Made by a program: the position numbers and the translations under genes. From NCBI GenBank assembly GCA_905234695.1, contig CAJOHZ010000018.1, forward strand, positions 1 to 46,444: a DNA stretch of 46,444 nucleotides, written 5' to 3'. This stretch comes from an uncultured Bacteroidales bacterium. GTDB taxonomy: Bacteria; Bacteroidota; Bacteroidia; Bacteroidales; P3. Shown here one piece after another: positions 31,276-40,261 of the stretch (within the stretch, counting starts at the first letter, position 1; each line of letters opens with the position of its first letter). Under the pieces are notes generated by a model. The model saw nothing but the letters and a program-made list of their open reading frames with translations. It had not been told where the DNA came from and did no database searches.

Positions 31276-33933
31276 ATGCGCACACTTCTCCTTCTCGACG
31301 GCATGGCGATAGTCTACCGCGCCTACTACGCCCTCAGTGGTTCTGGTCGCACCAATTCCAAAGGGATGAACGTCTCGGCGGTGCTGGGTTTCACCACGAC
31401 CCTCTACGATATGCTGAAGAAGCAGCGTCCCACACATATCGCCGTCGCCTTCGACCTCCATGCTCCCACCTTCCGGCACGAGATGTACCCACAGTACAAA
31501 GCCAACCGCGAAGCCACCCCCGAACCCATCCTTGACGGCCTGCCCTACATCCACCGCATCATCGAGGCCTTCCGCATTCCCATCCTCACCTGCGAGGGAT
31601 ATGAAGCCGACGACGTCATCGGCACCGCCTCCCGCTGGGCCGAGCGCCAGGGTTTCGACGAGGTGCTGATGGTCACCCCCGACAAAGACTTCTGCCAGCT
31701 GGTGACCGACCGGGTCCATGTTTACCGTTTCGGCCGCATGGGCCGTCCCGACTCGGTGATGGGGGTCGAAGAGGTCAAAGAGTACTTCGGCGTGAGCCGC
31801 TGCGAGCAGATAAAAGACCTGCTGGGCCTTTGGGGCGACTCGTCCGACAACATTCCTGGAATTCCCGGAGTGGGGGAGAAGACCGCCAAGAAACTCATCG
31901 ACCAATTCGGGTCGGTCGAGGAAATGGTGGCCCGTTCGGGCGAAATTAAAAACGACAAAGTGCGCAGTCTCGTGCAGCAGTACGGCGAGCAGGGGCTTTT
32001 CAGCAAGCAGCTGGCCACCATTGTGCTGGATGCTCCCGTGACACTCGACGAGGAGGCTTTACGCCTCCATACGCCCGACTATGCAGCCCTGCAGGAACTC
32101 TTCTCCGAACTAGAGTTCCGCAATCTCGCCAAACGAATCTACACCGACCTCTCGATCAGTGACCCTGAGGCCGCCCAGCGTTTCATCGCTGCCAAGCCCG
32201 TCGTGGCGCCGCAGCCCCTTCGCAAAAGTGCCTCTAAAGCTCCCGTGGTAGAGCAACCCTCCCTGTTCGACCTCCCAGAGGTGGATGCAGAGCGCGCCTC
32301 CGAATTGACTCCGATGGCGCAGTTTCCCGACAACGGCGACGTGGCCATCTATGTGGCTGGAGCCTCCATCGTGCTGGCCTTCGATGCTGACCAAGTCTAT
32401 AACTCTTTGGTGGGCGACATCGACACCGCCCGCCTTCGCACCCTCCTGCAGCAGCCCGGTACCCTCAAGTTGTGTTACGACCTGAAAGCACTGAAATACA
32501 TCCTCCGGGAACTCGATATTGAGCTGGCAGGCGACATTTTTGACGTGCAGTTGGCCCACTATCTGGTCGACCCCGAAGCCCGCCACAGCCTCGACAGCAT
32601 CAGCACAGGTCTGATTGGAAGTGCTCCAGCCGATGCTTTGCAGTCGGCCGCGGCCCTCTGGCAGCTCTATCCCTTGCTGGCCGCCCAGCTTTCCGACGTT
32701 GGACTCGACAAACTCTATACCGAAGTCGAACTGCCGCTGGTCGATGTGCTCATCGGCATGGAGGAAGAGGGTGTGCGTATCGACGTCGAGGCGCTGAAAG
32801 AATACTCCAAGCGGCTTGCCGTGGAGCGCGATGCGTTGGAGCAGGCGATATACACCACTGCGGGTGGCACTTTCAACATCTCGTCGCCCAAGCAGTTGGG
32901 TGAAGTACTCTACGACCGCCTCCGGGTCACCGACAAACCGCCCCGCACTGCCACCAAGCAATATTCCACCGCCGAGGACGTGCTGGTCAAACTCAAGGAC
33001 AAACATCCCGTTATTGGGCAGATACTCGAATACCGCTCCATCAACAAACTTATCGGCACCTATCTCGACTCCTTCCCCAAACTCATCAACCCCGCCACGG
33101 GACGCCTGCACACCGTCTACAACCAGACCGTCACTGCCACAGGACGGCTGTCGAGCAGCAACCCCAACCTGCAGAACATCCCCATCCGCACCGAGCGCGG
33201 CCGCGAGATACGGCGCGCCTTCGTGGCCCGCAACGACGACTACCTCTTGTTGGCTGCCGACTATTCGCAGATTGAGCTTCGCATTATCGCCTCTGTCTCT
33301 GGCGACCGCCACATGATTGAAGCCTTCTCCAACCACTACGACATTCATGCCGCCACCGCCGCGAAGATATACAACCTGCCCATGGACCAGGTGACCAAAG
33401 ACCTGCGCCGCAACGCCAAGTCGGTTAACTTCGGCATCGTCTACGGTATCAGCGCCTTCGGCCTCAGCGAGCAGCTGGGTATTCCGAGGAAAGAGGCGGC
33501 GGCGCTCATCGAAGAATACTTCGCCCAGTACCCCGATATCAAACGCTATATCGACTCCAATATCGCCTTCGCCCACGAGCACGGCTATGCACAGACCCTT
33601 CTGGGCCGTCGCCGCTACCTGCCCGATATCAACTCGCGCAACGCCTCGGCCCGCGCCTTTGCCGAACGCAATGCAGTCAACATGCCCGTGCAGGGCACCT
33701 CGGCCGACATGATCAAGATTGCCATGATTCGCATCGCCGATGCCTTCCGCAAGGCCCGCCTGCAGTCGCGCATGATTCTGCAGGTTCACGACGAATTGGT
33801 GTTCGACTGCTACAAACCCGAGGAGGAACAGGTGCGAACCATTGTCCATGATGCGATGGTCAACGCGCTGCCACTCAATATCCCCATCGAGGTGAGCATC
33901 GATGCCGGTCGCGACTGGCTTACCGCCCATTAA
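31276..33933 (+). CDS. polA: DNA polymerase I with an apparently inactive 3'-5' exonuclease domain
   Basis: An 885-residue Pol I used in gap filling and Okazaki fragment processing. The N-terminal 5'-3' exonuclease starts LLLLDGMAIVYRAYYAL and includes EADDVIG and GVGEKTA. The middle domain (about residues 345-470) is short: the ExoI FDTET motif is replaced by VLAFDADQ and the ExoIII YxxxD site by ALWQLYPLL, so proofreading is probably lost. The polymerase domain is intact: DYSQIELR (motif A, about 661), KSVNFGIVYG (motif B, about 714), and QVHDELVF (motif C, about 835). Confidence 0.96.
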   Translation: MRTLLLLDGMAIVYRAYYALSGSGRTNSKGMNVSAVLGFTTTLYDMLKKQRPTHIAVAFDLHAPTFRHEMYPQYKANREATPEPILDGLPYIHRIIEAFRIPILTCEGYEADDVIGTASRWAERQGFDEVLMVTPDKDFCQLVTDRVHVYRFGRMGRPDSVMGVEEVKEYFGVSRCEQIKDLLGLWGDSSDNIPGIPGVGEKTAKKLIDQFGSVEEMVARSGEIKNDKVRSLVQQYGEQGLFSKQLATIVLDAPVTLDEEALRLHTPDYAALQELFSELEFRNLAKRIYTDLSISDPEAAQRFIAAKPVVAPQPLRKSASKAPVVEQPSLFDLPEVDAERASELTPMAQFPDNGDVAIYVAGASIVLAFDADQVYNSLVGDIDTARLRTLLQQPGTLKLCYDLKALKYILRELDIELAGDIFDVQLAHYLVDPEARHSLDSISTGLIGSAPADALQSAAALWQLYPLLAAQLSDVGLDKLYTEVELPLVDVLIGMEEEGVRIDVEALKEYSKRLAVERDALEQAIYTTAGGTFNISSPKQLGEVLYDRLRVTDKPPRTATKQYSTAEDVLVKLKDKHPVIGQILEYRSINKLIGTYLDSFPKLINPATGRLHTVYNQTVTATGRLSSSNPNLQNIPIRTERGREIRRAFVARNDDYLLLAADYSQIELRIIASVSGDRHMIEAFSNHYDIHAATAAKIYNLPMDQVTKDLRRNAKSVNFGIVYGISAFGLSEQLGIPRKEAAALIEEYFAQYPDIKRYIDSNIAFAHEHGYAQTLLGRRRYLPDINSRNASARAFAERNAVNMPVQGTSADMIKIAMIRIADAFRKARLQSRMILQVHDELVFDCYKPEEEQVRTIVHDAMVNALPLNIPIEVSIDAGRDWLTAH

Positions 33934-33950
33934 TTATAAAGCAGGAAATT

Positions 33951-33992
33951 GAAAACTGAAACTAAAAACTTAAAACTAAAACTTAAAACCAA
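33951..33992 (+). repeat. Heptad A-rich repeats before the BspA-type gene
   Basis: Six 7-nt units (for example GAAAACT, AAAACTT, AAAACTA) end one base before the ATG at 33,994. The same composition precedes recF. Confidence 0.6.
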
Positions 33993-33993
33993 T

Positions 33994-34767
33994 ATGAGAA
34001 AAATCATTCCAATCCTCATCGCCCTTGTGGCCTTCATGGGCAGCGTGGCGGCACAGTCGTCCGAGAAACCCGATTTCAAGGCCTCCTGCCCGTCGGGTCA
34101 GGTGTTGTACTACAAGATTGTCGATGACGGCGAAGTCCACCTGTGGTTCAACAACGAAGCCCCCGAATTGCTCGGCGGCCATATCACGGTACCCCGCACC
34201 GTCAAGTACCAAGGCCGCAAATATGTCGTTAGCGGCGTAGGCGATGGCGCTTTCGCCAACTGTATCCGCATCCAGGGCATAGAACTGCCCACTACCGTGC
34301 TTTCCATCGGTAGCAAGGGCTTCTACCGCTGCACCGCCCTCCGCGTGGTGCAGTTGCCCAAGTCGCTCACCACCATCGGAAGCCAGGCCTTCGAAGGGTG
34401 CACCTCGTTGATTGACGTGGTGATACCCAATTCGGTGGTTGAACTTGGCGAAGAGGTGTTCAAAGACTGTTCCTCCATCCGCCATTTTGTCCTCTCCCGC
34501 GCCCTCACCGAGATTCCCGACGGGGCCTTCCAGGGTTGCTCGTCGGTGACTGACTACATCATCCCCGAACAGGTGACACGTTTCGGCTGCCACGCCTTCG
34601 ACGGTCACGAAAAACTAGTGTATATGACCTTCCTTGGCTCCGTGCCTCCCGAGCCGGCATGTGGCGAGCCCTTCAGCCGCGAGGTGACCCTCTATGTGGC
34701 CTCGCGCCTGTTCGATGCCTACAAGGCCTCGACCGAATGGGGGCAGTATCCCATCAAGGTGTTGTAA
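33994..34767 (+). CDS. Secreted BspA-type leucine-rich repeat protein
   Basis: I place the start at 33,994 (MRKIIPILIALVAFMGSVAAQ, a clear signal peptide); the open frame begins 45 bases upstream inside the heptad repeats. The protein has 257 residues. After a beta-rich lead (about 30-75) come about five LRR_5 repeats of the kind GxGAFANCIRIQGIELPTTV, LRVVQLPKSLTTIGSQAF, and CSSIRHFVLSRALTEIPDGAF. The C-terminal segment (YVASRLFDAYKAS, WGQY) is the usual cap of Bacteroidota repeat proteins. BspA-type proteins bind host or extracellular proteins. There is no T9SS domain, so it may stay in the periplasm. Confidence 0.9.
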   Translation: MRKIIPILIALVAFMGSVAAQSSEKPDFKASCPSGQVLYYKIVDDGEVHLWFNNEAPELLGGHITVPRTVKYQGRKYVVSGVGDGAFANCIRIQGIELPTTVLSIGSKGFYRCTALRVVQLPKSLTTIGSQAFEGCTSLIDVVIPNSVVELGEEVFKDCSSIRHFVLSRALTEIPDGAFQGCSSVTDYIIPEQVTRFGCHAFDGHEKLVYMTFLGSVPPEPACGEPFSREVTLYVASRLFDAYKASTEWGQYPIKVL

Positions 34768-34790
34768 TTTATAATTAATAACTAAATCCG

Positions 34791-35393
34791 ATGAAAAGAA
34801 TTCTCACAATTCTGGCCATGCTGCTTGCGACAATGGTCGCGGTGGCGAAGCCTGTAAATGAAGCGGCCGCCCGCAGGGTGGCCCAGACCTGGATGCATGC
34901 CATGGGGATGAAAAACCCCGCAGCGCTGCATGACGTCACGCCGCAGACGCCCTTCACGGAGTTTTATGTCTTTGCCGCGGCGGACGGCGGATTCGTCCTC
35001 GTGAGTGCCGACGACTGTGTAATTCCCGTGCTGGGCTACAGCACTACGTCGAAATTCGAGACCAAGTCCATCCCCGAGAATGTCCGTGGATGGCTGGACG
35101 ACTATGAGAAAGAAATCCGTATCCACAAGGATCTGCAGGCCCGCAGGGGTGTTCTAGGTACCTCGTCGGAGGCTCAGGGCGATGTGGTGCGTCAATGGCA
35201 GATGTTGCAGCATGGCACCATGCCCCCGATGCCGTTATTGACCTCGGTGAGCCCGCTGATTAGCACCACGTGGAACCAGAGCCCGCTGTATAACAACCTC
35301 TGCCCGTTGGACAACAACTCAGGCGACCGTTCAGTGACGGGCTGTGTGGCCACAGGTGCCGACCTTGCAGTCCGCAAGCTGATAGTGAAATAA
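34791..35393 (+). pseudogene. C10 (streptopain-type) peptidase, internally deleted
   Basis: A 200-residue remnant. The signal peptide (MKRILTILAMLLATMVAVA) and the C10 propeptide-type region (ARRVAQTWMHAMG, YVFAAADGGFVLVSADD, VLGYS) are intact, and the catalytic-cysteine segment SVTGCVATG is reached (Cys185). Normally about 200 more residues with the catalytic His follow. Here the next residues are ADLAVRKLIVK and a stop, which looks like the final residues of a T9SS sorting domain. An in-frame deletion between the catalytic Cys and the sorting-domain end explains this. The product would lack protease activity but might still act as a free propeptide inhibitor. A strong terminator follows. 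Confidence 0.8.
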
Positions 35394-35418
35394 CCTGCCT
35401 CTGTGCAGAAACATTTAT

Positions 35419-35460
35419 GATGAGGAGGCTCGGCAAAATGCCGAGCCTCCTCATCTTTTT
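35419..35460 (+). terminator. Strong rho-independent terminator after the C10 remnant
   Basis: A perfect 17-bp stem (arm GATGAGGAGGCTCGGCA) with a three-base loop, then TTTTT. The complete terminator shows that the 3' end of the original gene was kept despite the internal deletion. Confidence 0.95.
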
Positions 35461-35480
35461 GTGCTTCTGGTGCGCCTTAT

Positions 35481-35665
35481 GTGGCTTTTATGCGCCTTCT
35501 CCGTGCCTTTTACTCTTATCTTACGCATACCCAGCACTTTTCCAGCACTTCTCCCGACATGAGTCGGAGAAGTGTCGGAGATATGTCGGGGAAACGTCGG
35601 AGAAGGGCAAAAGGCATATAAGCGTCGCATAAGGACCGCACCGAAGGCGCTCCCTTGTCACCCGG
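35481..35665 (+). repeat. Dispersed palindromic repeat with 11-nt units, copy 2
   Basis: Nearly identical to 1331-1528, with four 11-nt units at 35,563-35,606 and the same CTCCCTTGTCACCCGG end. It lies directly after the terminator of the C10 remnant, in the same orientation as in copy 1 relative to the secreted-protein gene. Confidence 0.88.
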
Positions 35666-35683
35666 CGGCCAAAATGTTAAAAA

Positions 35684-35715
35684 TTTGCAGGATTGGAAAA
35701 TTCTTTGTACTTTTG
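35684..35715 (+). promoter_or_regulatory. Promoter for the small ORF and T9SS gene
   Basis: TTTG (35,684-35,687), 20 bases, then TACTTTTG (35,708-35,715): a complete match to the Bacteroidota -33/-7 consensus. It begins 18 bases after the repeat's end, so the repeat lies directly upstream of this unit. The leader is about 95 bases. Confidence 0.8.
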
Positions 35716-35815
35716 CAAATCGAAAAATAACACAACCATTAACCCCCTAAAACCGTCCTGAAATCGTATTCCCCCTTTTCAAACAATCAAATTTATTAAT
35801 CAAAATCCTTGCATC

Positions 35816-35962
35816 ATGAAAAAAACAATTTACTTACTTTTGAGGGCATATCGGTTGAAAGACGAACATGTGCCGCTATATTTACACAATGGCAGTTTTG
35901 AATTTGTGGAGGTCATGCCTGCGTTAGATGACTATGAAATAACAATCCAATGCGAACAATAA
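35816..35962 (+). CDS. Small 48-residue ORF ahead of the T9SS gene
   Basis: The ORF starts MKKTIYLLLRAYRLKDEHVPLY and ends ALDDYEITIQCEQ. The first ten residues resemble the next gene's signal peptide (MKKTILSLMM), but no signal-peptide core continues. No family is recognised. It is the first ORF after a consensus promoter and ends 20 bases before the next ATG, so it may be a real small protein, a leader peptide, or a remnant of an older cargo gene. Confidence 0.5.
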   Translation: MKKTIYLLLRAYRLKDEHVPLYLHNGSFEFVEVMPALDDYEITIQCEQ

Positions 35963-35982
35963 AATTTCAAAAAACATTTATT

Positions 35983-37037
35983 ATGAAAAAGACAATACTT
36001 TCTTTGATGATGGTGCTGGCATTCCTGCCAGTGATGGCACAGAACCATATTGATACGATATTTACCTATTTCGACCATTACCAAGGCCGCAGAGACCCGA
36101 CATTCTATTACTATGGCGGGTTCGACGATTGGTTCAGAATAAGCCGGGCTGCCTATGGCAATACCGATGGCAAGAAACTCGGGGCAGGCACCAATGTGAA
36201 TTATGTTGCCAAATCAATATTGGCCACATACCGATACATCGACACCTCATTGCGGATTATCGGTGTTGCGGCTGCGATGGATATTAACGTAGAGGGTTCT
36301 GGTTACCGTTACTCAGATACTACCATAGCCGGACGAGTGCCGGAGTATCTGCAGCTATACAAACCCACTGCCGATTCTATGATATTGTTGGCACAAGGGT
36401 GTTGGAATGATGTGCAGCCCCGGTACCGTTTGCAGATTTTTATCTCGCAACCATACGTAATGCTTTATTATCCATATATTTACGAAGTATATTTTGACAG
36501 TGCCATCACTGTCTCGGACTCTTTCTATGTGGCAGGGACTGAATTTAACAATCATGATGATACCAACGATCATGATATGTACGCCCATCCGCAAACACGT
36601 TTATGGCAAATTTCTTACGAAGATACTGGCGGACCCTACACATCACCTCACACTATCGAGAGAGCAACTCTGGGAGGGAGAGATACCAATTGGGGAGGCC
36701 ATCGTGGAGAATTCACCCAACCGCACAGAGGTTCCGCTCTGCTTATCTTTCCGATATTCGACACGACGGGAATCGTGTTGGACATCACGCAGCCCACCCG
36801 CCTGGCGGAACAGCACACCACCCTGTATCCCAACCCCGCCACCACGGAGGCATCGCTCTTCTCGGCGTTCCGCATCCACACGGTGGAGGTATATAACGCA
36901 CAAGGGCAGTGGTGGAGAGCCGCAAGGTGGAAGCCCAGTATGCGCGCCTCAACCTCGCGGCATATCCCAAAGGGATGTACGTAGTGGTGGTGACCACCGC
37001 CGCCGGCCGTACAACCAAGAAACTGCTGGTGGAATAG
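35983..37037 (+). pseudogene. T9SS cargo protein with a frameshift in its sorting domain
   Basis: The start is ATG 35,983 (MKKTILSLMMVLAFLPVMAQ, signal peptide). The passenger (about residues 20-265) is Tyr- and Asp-rich and has no recognised enzyme motif. The sorting domain begins TTLYPNPATTEASLFSAFR and VEVYNAQGQ, then the frame is lost near 36,909: the original frame ends at 36,984, while the next frame continues VVESRKVEAQYARLNLAAYP and YVVVVTTAAGRTTKKLLVE to the stop at 37,037. A single missing G (CAGTGG for CAGGTGG) explains it. Secretion would be blocked unless this is a sequencing error. The passenger is AT-richer than the sorting domain. Confidence 0.8.
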
Positions 37038-37147
37038 TCCGCTGTTGGGCACCGACAGACGTTGCTGCCCGCCACGGAGGGCACCCGCCTGCAATGACAC
37101 GTCCTCGCCGCCAAGGTATGCAGGCGGGACTCTTGCGTACCACCCTG

Positions 37148-37345
37148 CTCTCGGTGCGGCTTTTATGTTCCTTTTTCCTTCCTTCGGCACTTACCCTGCT
37201 GTTATTCAACTGTTCACCCACTGTTTTCCTATTCTACGTTGGAGAACAGTTGGAGAACAGTAGGGAAACAGTTGGAGAAATACCGAAGGAACACCGAAAG
37301 ATCACCGAAGGATCACTGGGACTACTCCCTTGTCACCGGGTGTCC
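37148..37345 (+). repeat. Dispersed palindromic repeat with 11-nt units, copy 3 (diverged)
   Basis: It shares the edges of copies 1 and 2 (CTCTCGGTG and GGCTTTTATG on the left, CTCCCTTGTCACC on the right) but has a different core: seven 11-nt units at 37,238-37,314 (GTTGGAGAACA twice, GTAGGGAAACA, GTTGGAGAAAT, then three of the type ACCGAAGGATC). An upstream arm (ACTGTTTTCCTATTCTAC) is complementary to part of the units. It lies 3' of the T9SS gene. Confidence 0.78.
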
Positions 37346-37425
37346 ATTTGAGCACGCCCTCGGCAAGGGAGTAATTCCAATGTGGCTCCAATACGCTTTT
37401 ATTCCTAGTCGGTGATGGAAAAAAG

Positions 37426-37454
37426 AATCGGGTGCCCTAGGGGGACACCCGATT
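37426..37454 (-). terminator. Terminator of the small membrane-protein gene
   Basis: AATCGGGTG and CACCCGATT form a 9-bp stem extended by inner C/G pairs. On the minus strand a TTTTTT run follows. It serves the minus-strand gene ending at 37,499. Confidence 0.85.
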
Positions 37455-37498
37455 GATTTTGTGTGTCGGTCGGACACACTTCTGTCAAACCTTGTTGG

Positions 37499-37915
37499 TT
37501 ATAGCCCGATAAGATGTTCCGCGTTAAAGTCGTCGCGGACAAATTTCATTCGGCGAGAGCCTATTGCTTTTAGGATATAGCCTATTATGATTAGTATGGG
37601 AAAATCAAGTATTAGTATTCTCCAAATATACTCTGGGGCTAATCCTTCCATATAGAAGCGAAGAGTCCCACTCCATAATATGAAGGATGTAATCATTGTA
37701 CCAATCCATCCTAACCAAGCCATAACCACTCCAATAGTACGTATTCTGCGGGCAGAACGGAATTTCCACATTCTATCTTCCCCAACTAAGGACTGCACTC
37801 GTTTGACTCGTATGTTCACTCCGTTGAGGTATAACTCGCCACGCGAGTATTCCATACGCAGTTCCTTCGATGCGGTGGTGGTTTCTGTTGCTGTGTTGAG
37901 GCTCTCGTTATCCAT
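37499..37915 (-). CDS. Small two-span membrane protein, unknown
   Basis: A 138-residue protein. A hydrophilic, Thr-rich N-terminus (about 1-55) precedes two TM helices (about residues 63-82, GVVMAWLGWIGTMITSFIL, and 98-116, LILDFPILIIIGYIL) and a basic tail. No family is recognised. It begins 12 bases after the hutH stop and has its own terminator, so it is the last gene of a minus-strand run. Confidence 0.78.
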   Translation of the reverse strand: MDNESLNTATETTTASKELRMEYSRGELYLNGVNIRVKRVQSLVGEDRMWKFRSARRIRTIGVVMAWLGWIGTMITSFILWSGTLRFYMEGLAPEYIWRILILDFPILIIIGYILKAIGSRRMKFVRDDFNAEHLIGL

Positions 37916-37927
37916 GGGTGTGGTGCG

Positions 37928-39424
37928 TTACAGCGCCATCTCTTGCAGGAAGCGGACGCTGGCGTGGATGTGGCGGTACATGATTTCGTCGATGTCGACG
38001 AAATTGACACAGCGGCGGTAGTCTTCGACCATCTTTTCAATGAAGGGGCTGCTCTTGAGGCCTTCCTCATGGCGGAAGTCGAGGGCTTGGGCGGCATTGA
38101 AAAGCTCAATGGCGAGGACGCGTTCGGTGTTCTCGCAGACGCGATAGCACTTGGTGGCGGCATTGCCTCCCATGCTAACGAGGTCTTCCTGGTTCTGGCT
38201 GCTAGGAATGCTGTCGACACTGCAGGGGGTGCAGAGTTGCTTGCTCTGGCTCACGATGGCGGCGGCGGCATACTGGGGAATCATGAAACCGCTGTTGAGA
38301 CCGGGCTTGGCGACGAGGAACGACGGCAGGCCGCGTTTGGCGTCGATAAGCTGGTAGGTGCGGCGTTCGCTGATGCTGCCCAACTCGTGGACGGCGATGG
38401 CGAGGAAGTCAAGCACCATGGCGAGGGGTTCGCCGTGGAAGTGGCCACCGGAGATGACCATGTCCTCATCGGGCAGGACGATGGGGTTGTCGGTGGTGGA
38501 GTTGATTTCGGTCTCGACGACGGAGGCCACATAAGCGATGGTGTCCTTGGCAGCGCCGTGCACTTGCGGAGCGCAACGGAAGCTGTAGGGATCTTGTACA
38601 TGGGCTTTGTGGCGGGCAATAATCTGGCTGCCCTCGGTGAAGCGGCGCACATGCTCGGCAGTCTGCAACTGGCCTTTGTGGGGACGCACCATGTGAAGGC
38701 TTTCGAAGAAAGGCTCGATGCGGCCGTCGAAGGCGTCGAGGCTGAGGCTGAGAATCATGTCGGCCTGGAGGCTGAGGCGCTGGGCTTTGAGGACGCTCCA
38801 GACAGCGTAGCTGCTCATGAACTGGGTGCCGTTGAGCAGGGCCAGACCTTCCTTGCTTTGCAGCTCGATGGGCTGCCAGCCATAGGCGGCGTAAGCTTCG
38901 CTGACATCGCAGCGACGGCCTTTCCAATAGACGTCGCCCATGCCGAGGATAGCGGGGAGCATAAGATTGGCCAGGGGGCAGAGGTCGCCGCTGGCGCCGA
39001 GGCTACCCTGCTGGTAGACCACGGGAAGGACGTCGTTGTTGTAGCAGTCGATGAGGCGCTGGACGGTCTGCAGTTGGGCTCCGCTGTAGCCGAAGCAGAA
39101 GTTCTGGGCTTTCAGCAAGAGCATGAGACGTACCACATCCTGCGGCACTTCGTCGCCAACGCCGCAGGCGTGGCTCATGACGAGGTTTTTCTGAAGCTGG
39201 CTGAGCTGTTCTTTGCTGATGGAGATGTTGCACAGGGAGCCGAATCCGGTGGTGACACCGTAGATGGGTTCCTTCTGGGTCTCCATCTTCTTGTTGAGGT
39301 AGTCGCGGCACTTCTGGATACGGGCTTTGGCCTCGTCGCTGAGGGCCAGCGTCATATTGTTGTCGATGATTTCCTTGATGCGGTCAATCGTCAGACGGCT
39401 GTCGGGAGTGATGTAGTGAACCAT
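37928..39424 (-). CDS. hutH: Histidine ammonia-lyase
   Basis: A 498-residue aromatic amino acid lyase. Residues 144-146 (Ala-Ser-Gly in GSLGASGDLCPL) cyclise to the MIO group. YGVTTGFG (from residue 55), FGYSGAQL, the QDPYSFRC-type segment (VQDPYSFRCAPQVHG), NSTTDNP and the E414-type region (SSQNQEDLVSMG) are present. It would turn L-histidine into urocanate and ammonia. The other hut genes are not next to it, so a phenylalanine or tyrosine lyase function cannot be excluded from context alone, although the binding residues favour histidine. It lies 12 bases after the zinc-ribbon gene. Confidence 0.9.
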   Translation of the reverse strand: MVHYITPDSRLTIDRIKEIIDNNMTLALSDEAKARIQKCRDYLNKKMETQKEPIYGVTTGFGSLCNISISKEQLSQLQKNLVMSHACGVGDEVPQDVVRLMLLLKAQNFCFGYSGAQLQTVQRLIDCYNNDVLPVVYQQGSLGASGDLCPLANLMLPAILGMGDVYWKGRRCDVSEAYAAYGWQPIELQSKEGLALLNGTQFMSSYAVWSVLKAQRLSLQADMILSLSLDAFDGRIEPFFESLHMVRPHKGQLQTAEHVRRFTEGSQIIARHKAHVQDPYSFRCAPQVHGAAKDTIAYVASVVETEINSTTDNPIVLPDEDMVISGGHFHGEPLAMVLDFLAIAVHELGSISERRTYQLIDAKRGLPSFLVAKPGLNSGFMIPQYAAAAIVSQSKQLCTPCSVDSIPSSQNQEDLVSMGGNAATKCYRVCENTERVLAIELFNAAQALDFRHEEGLKSSPFIEKMVEDYRRCVNFVDIDEIMYRHIHASVRFLQEMAL

Positions 39425-39436
39425 GTTGTGGAGTTG

Positions 39437-40261
39437 TTATTTGAGGTGTTCCTGAGCCTTTTTGGCAATGTCGTCGTCGACGAGGATGCGGCCGCAGTGT
39501 TCGCACACGATGACTTTCTTGTGCATCTTGATTTCGCTCTGGCGCTGGGGCGGGATTTTGCTGAAGCAGCCGCCGCAGGCGTCGCGGTCGATGGTGACCA
39601 CGGCCAGGCCGTTGCGGGCCGACTTGCGGATGCGCTTGTAGCCGATGAGGTAGCGCTCGTCGATGTACTGCTCCATCTCGGCCGATTTTTCCAGGAGGCG
39701 GGTTTCGTCCTTGCGGGTTTCCTCAATGATGCTGTCGAGCTCTTCTTTCTTGGCGGCGAGGTCGCTGCTGCGTCCTTGAATCAGCAGGTTGGCGGCTTCG
39801 ATATGCTGCTCCAGTTCGTGGATTTTCGCGGCGGCGTCGCGGTTCTTGCGTTCGCACAGCTGGATTTCGAGGTTCTGGAATTCGATTTCTTTATTGATGG
39901 CCTCGAACTCGCGGTTGTTGCGCACATTGTCCTGCTGCTTCTCGTACTTTGCGATGGCGGCCTGGTGCTCGGCAATCTCGTTATTACGCTTGGCGGTGTT
40001 CTGGTTCTGCTCGGCAATCTGGGCGTTGAAGTTCTCGACGCGGGTCTGCAGACCTGCAATCTCGTCTTCGAGGTCCTGGATGGCCTGCGGCAACTCGCCG
40101 CGGATAATCTTGATTTTGTCTATTTCCGAGTCTACCAGCTGCAGGGTGTAGAGGGCGACCAGACGGCGCTCGATGGCAAGGTCGACATCATAAAGGGGGC
40201 GGTTGGTCTCGACAGCTTCCTGCTGTTCGTCGACTTCGGGGGTTGTGACTTTCTTCGTCAT
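39437..40261 (-). CDS. Coiled-coil protein with C4-type zinc ribbon
   Basis: A 274-residue cytoplasmic protein: a long charged coiled coil (about residues 45-185, rich in Glu, Gln, Asn and Lys heptads) and a C-terminal zinc ribbon with CGGC and, 25 residues later, CEHCGRILVDDD. This is the zf-RING_7/CT398-like family, widespread in bacteria and of uncertain function; links to RNA polymerase or flagellar and secretion systems have been proposed in other species. The gene precedes hutH by 12 bases and follows the Nif3-like gene by 89 bases. Confidence 0.88.
   Translation of the reverse strand: MTKKVTTPEVDEQQEAVETNRPLYDVDLAIERRLVALYTLQLVDSEIDKIKIIRGELPQAIQDLEDEIAGLQTRVENFNAQIAEQNQNTAKRNNEIAEHQAAIAKYEKQQDNVRNNREFEAINKEIEFQNLEIQLCERKNRDAAAKIHELEQHIEAANLLIQGRSSDLAAKKEELDSIIEETRKDETRLLEKSAEMEQYIDERYLIGYKRIRKSARNGLAVVTIDRDACGGCFSKIPPQRQSEIKMHKKVIVCEHCGRILVDDDIAKKAQEHLK

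Noticed and set aside
35419..35455. Long perfect palindrome considered as a mobile-element end
   Set aside because: It is followed by a T-run directly after a gene, so it is an ordinary strong terminator.
36494..37351. 285-codon plus-strand ORF overlapping the frameshifted T9SS gene
   Set aside because: Only a shifted frame of that gene and of the dispersed repeat. The true continuation of the sorting domain is a third frame ending at 37,037.
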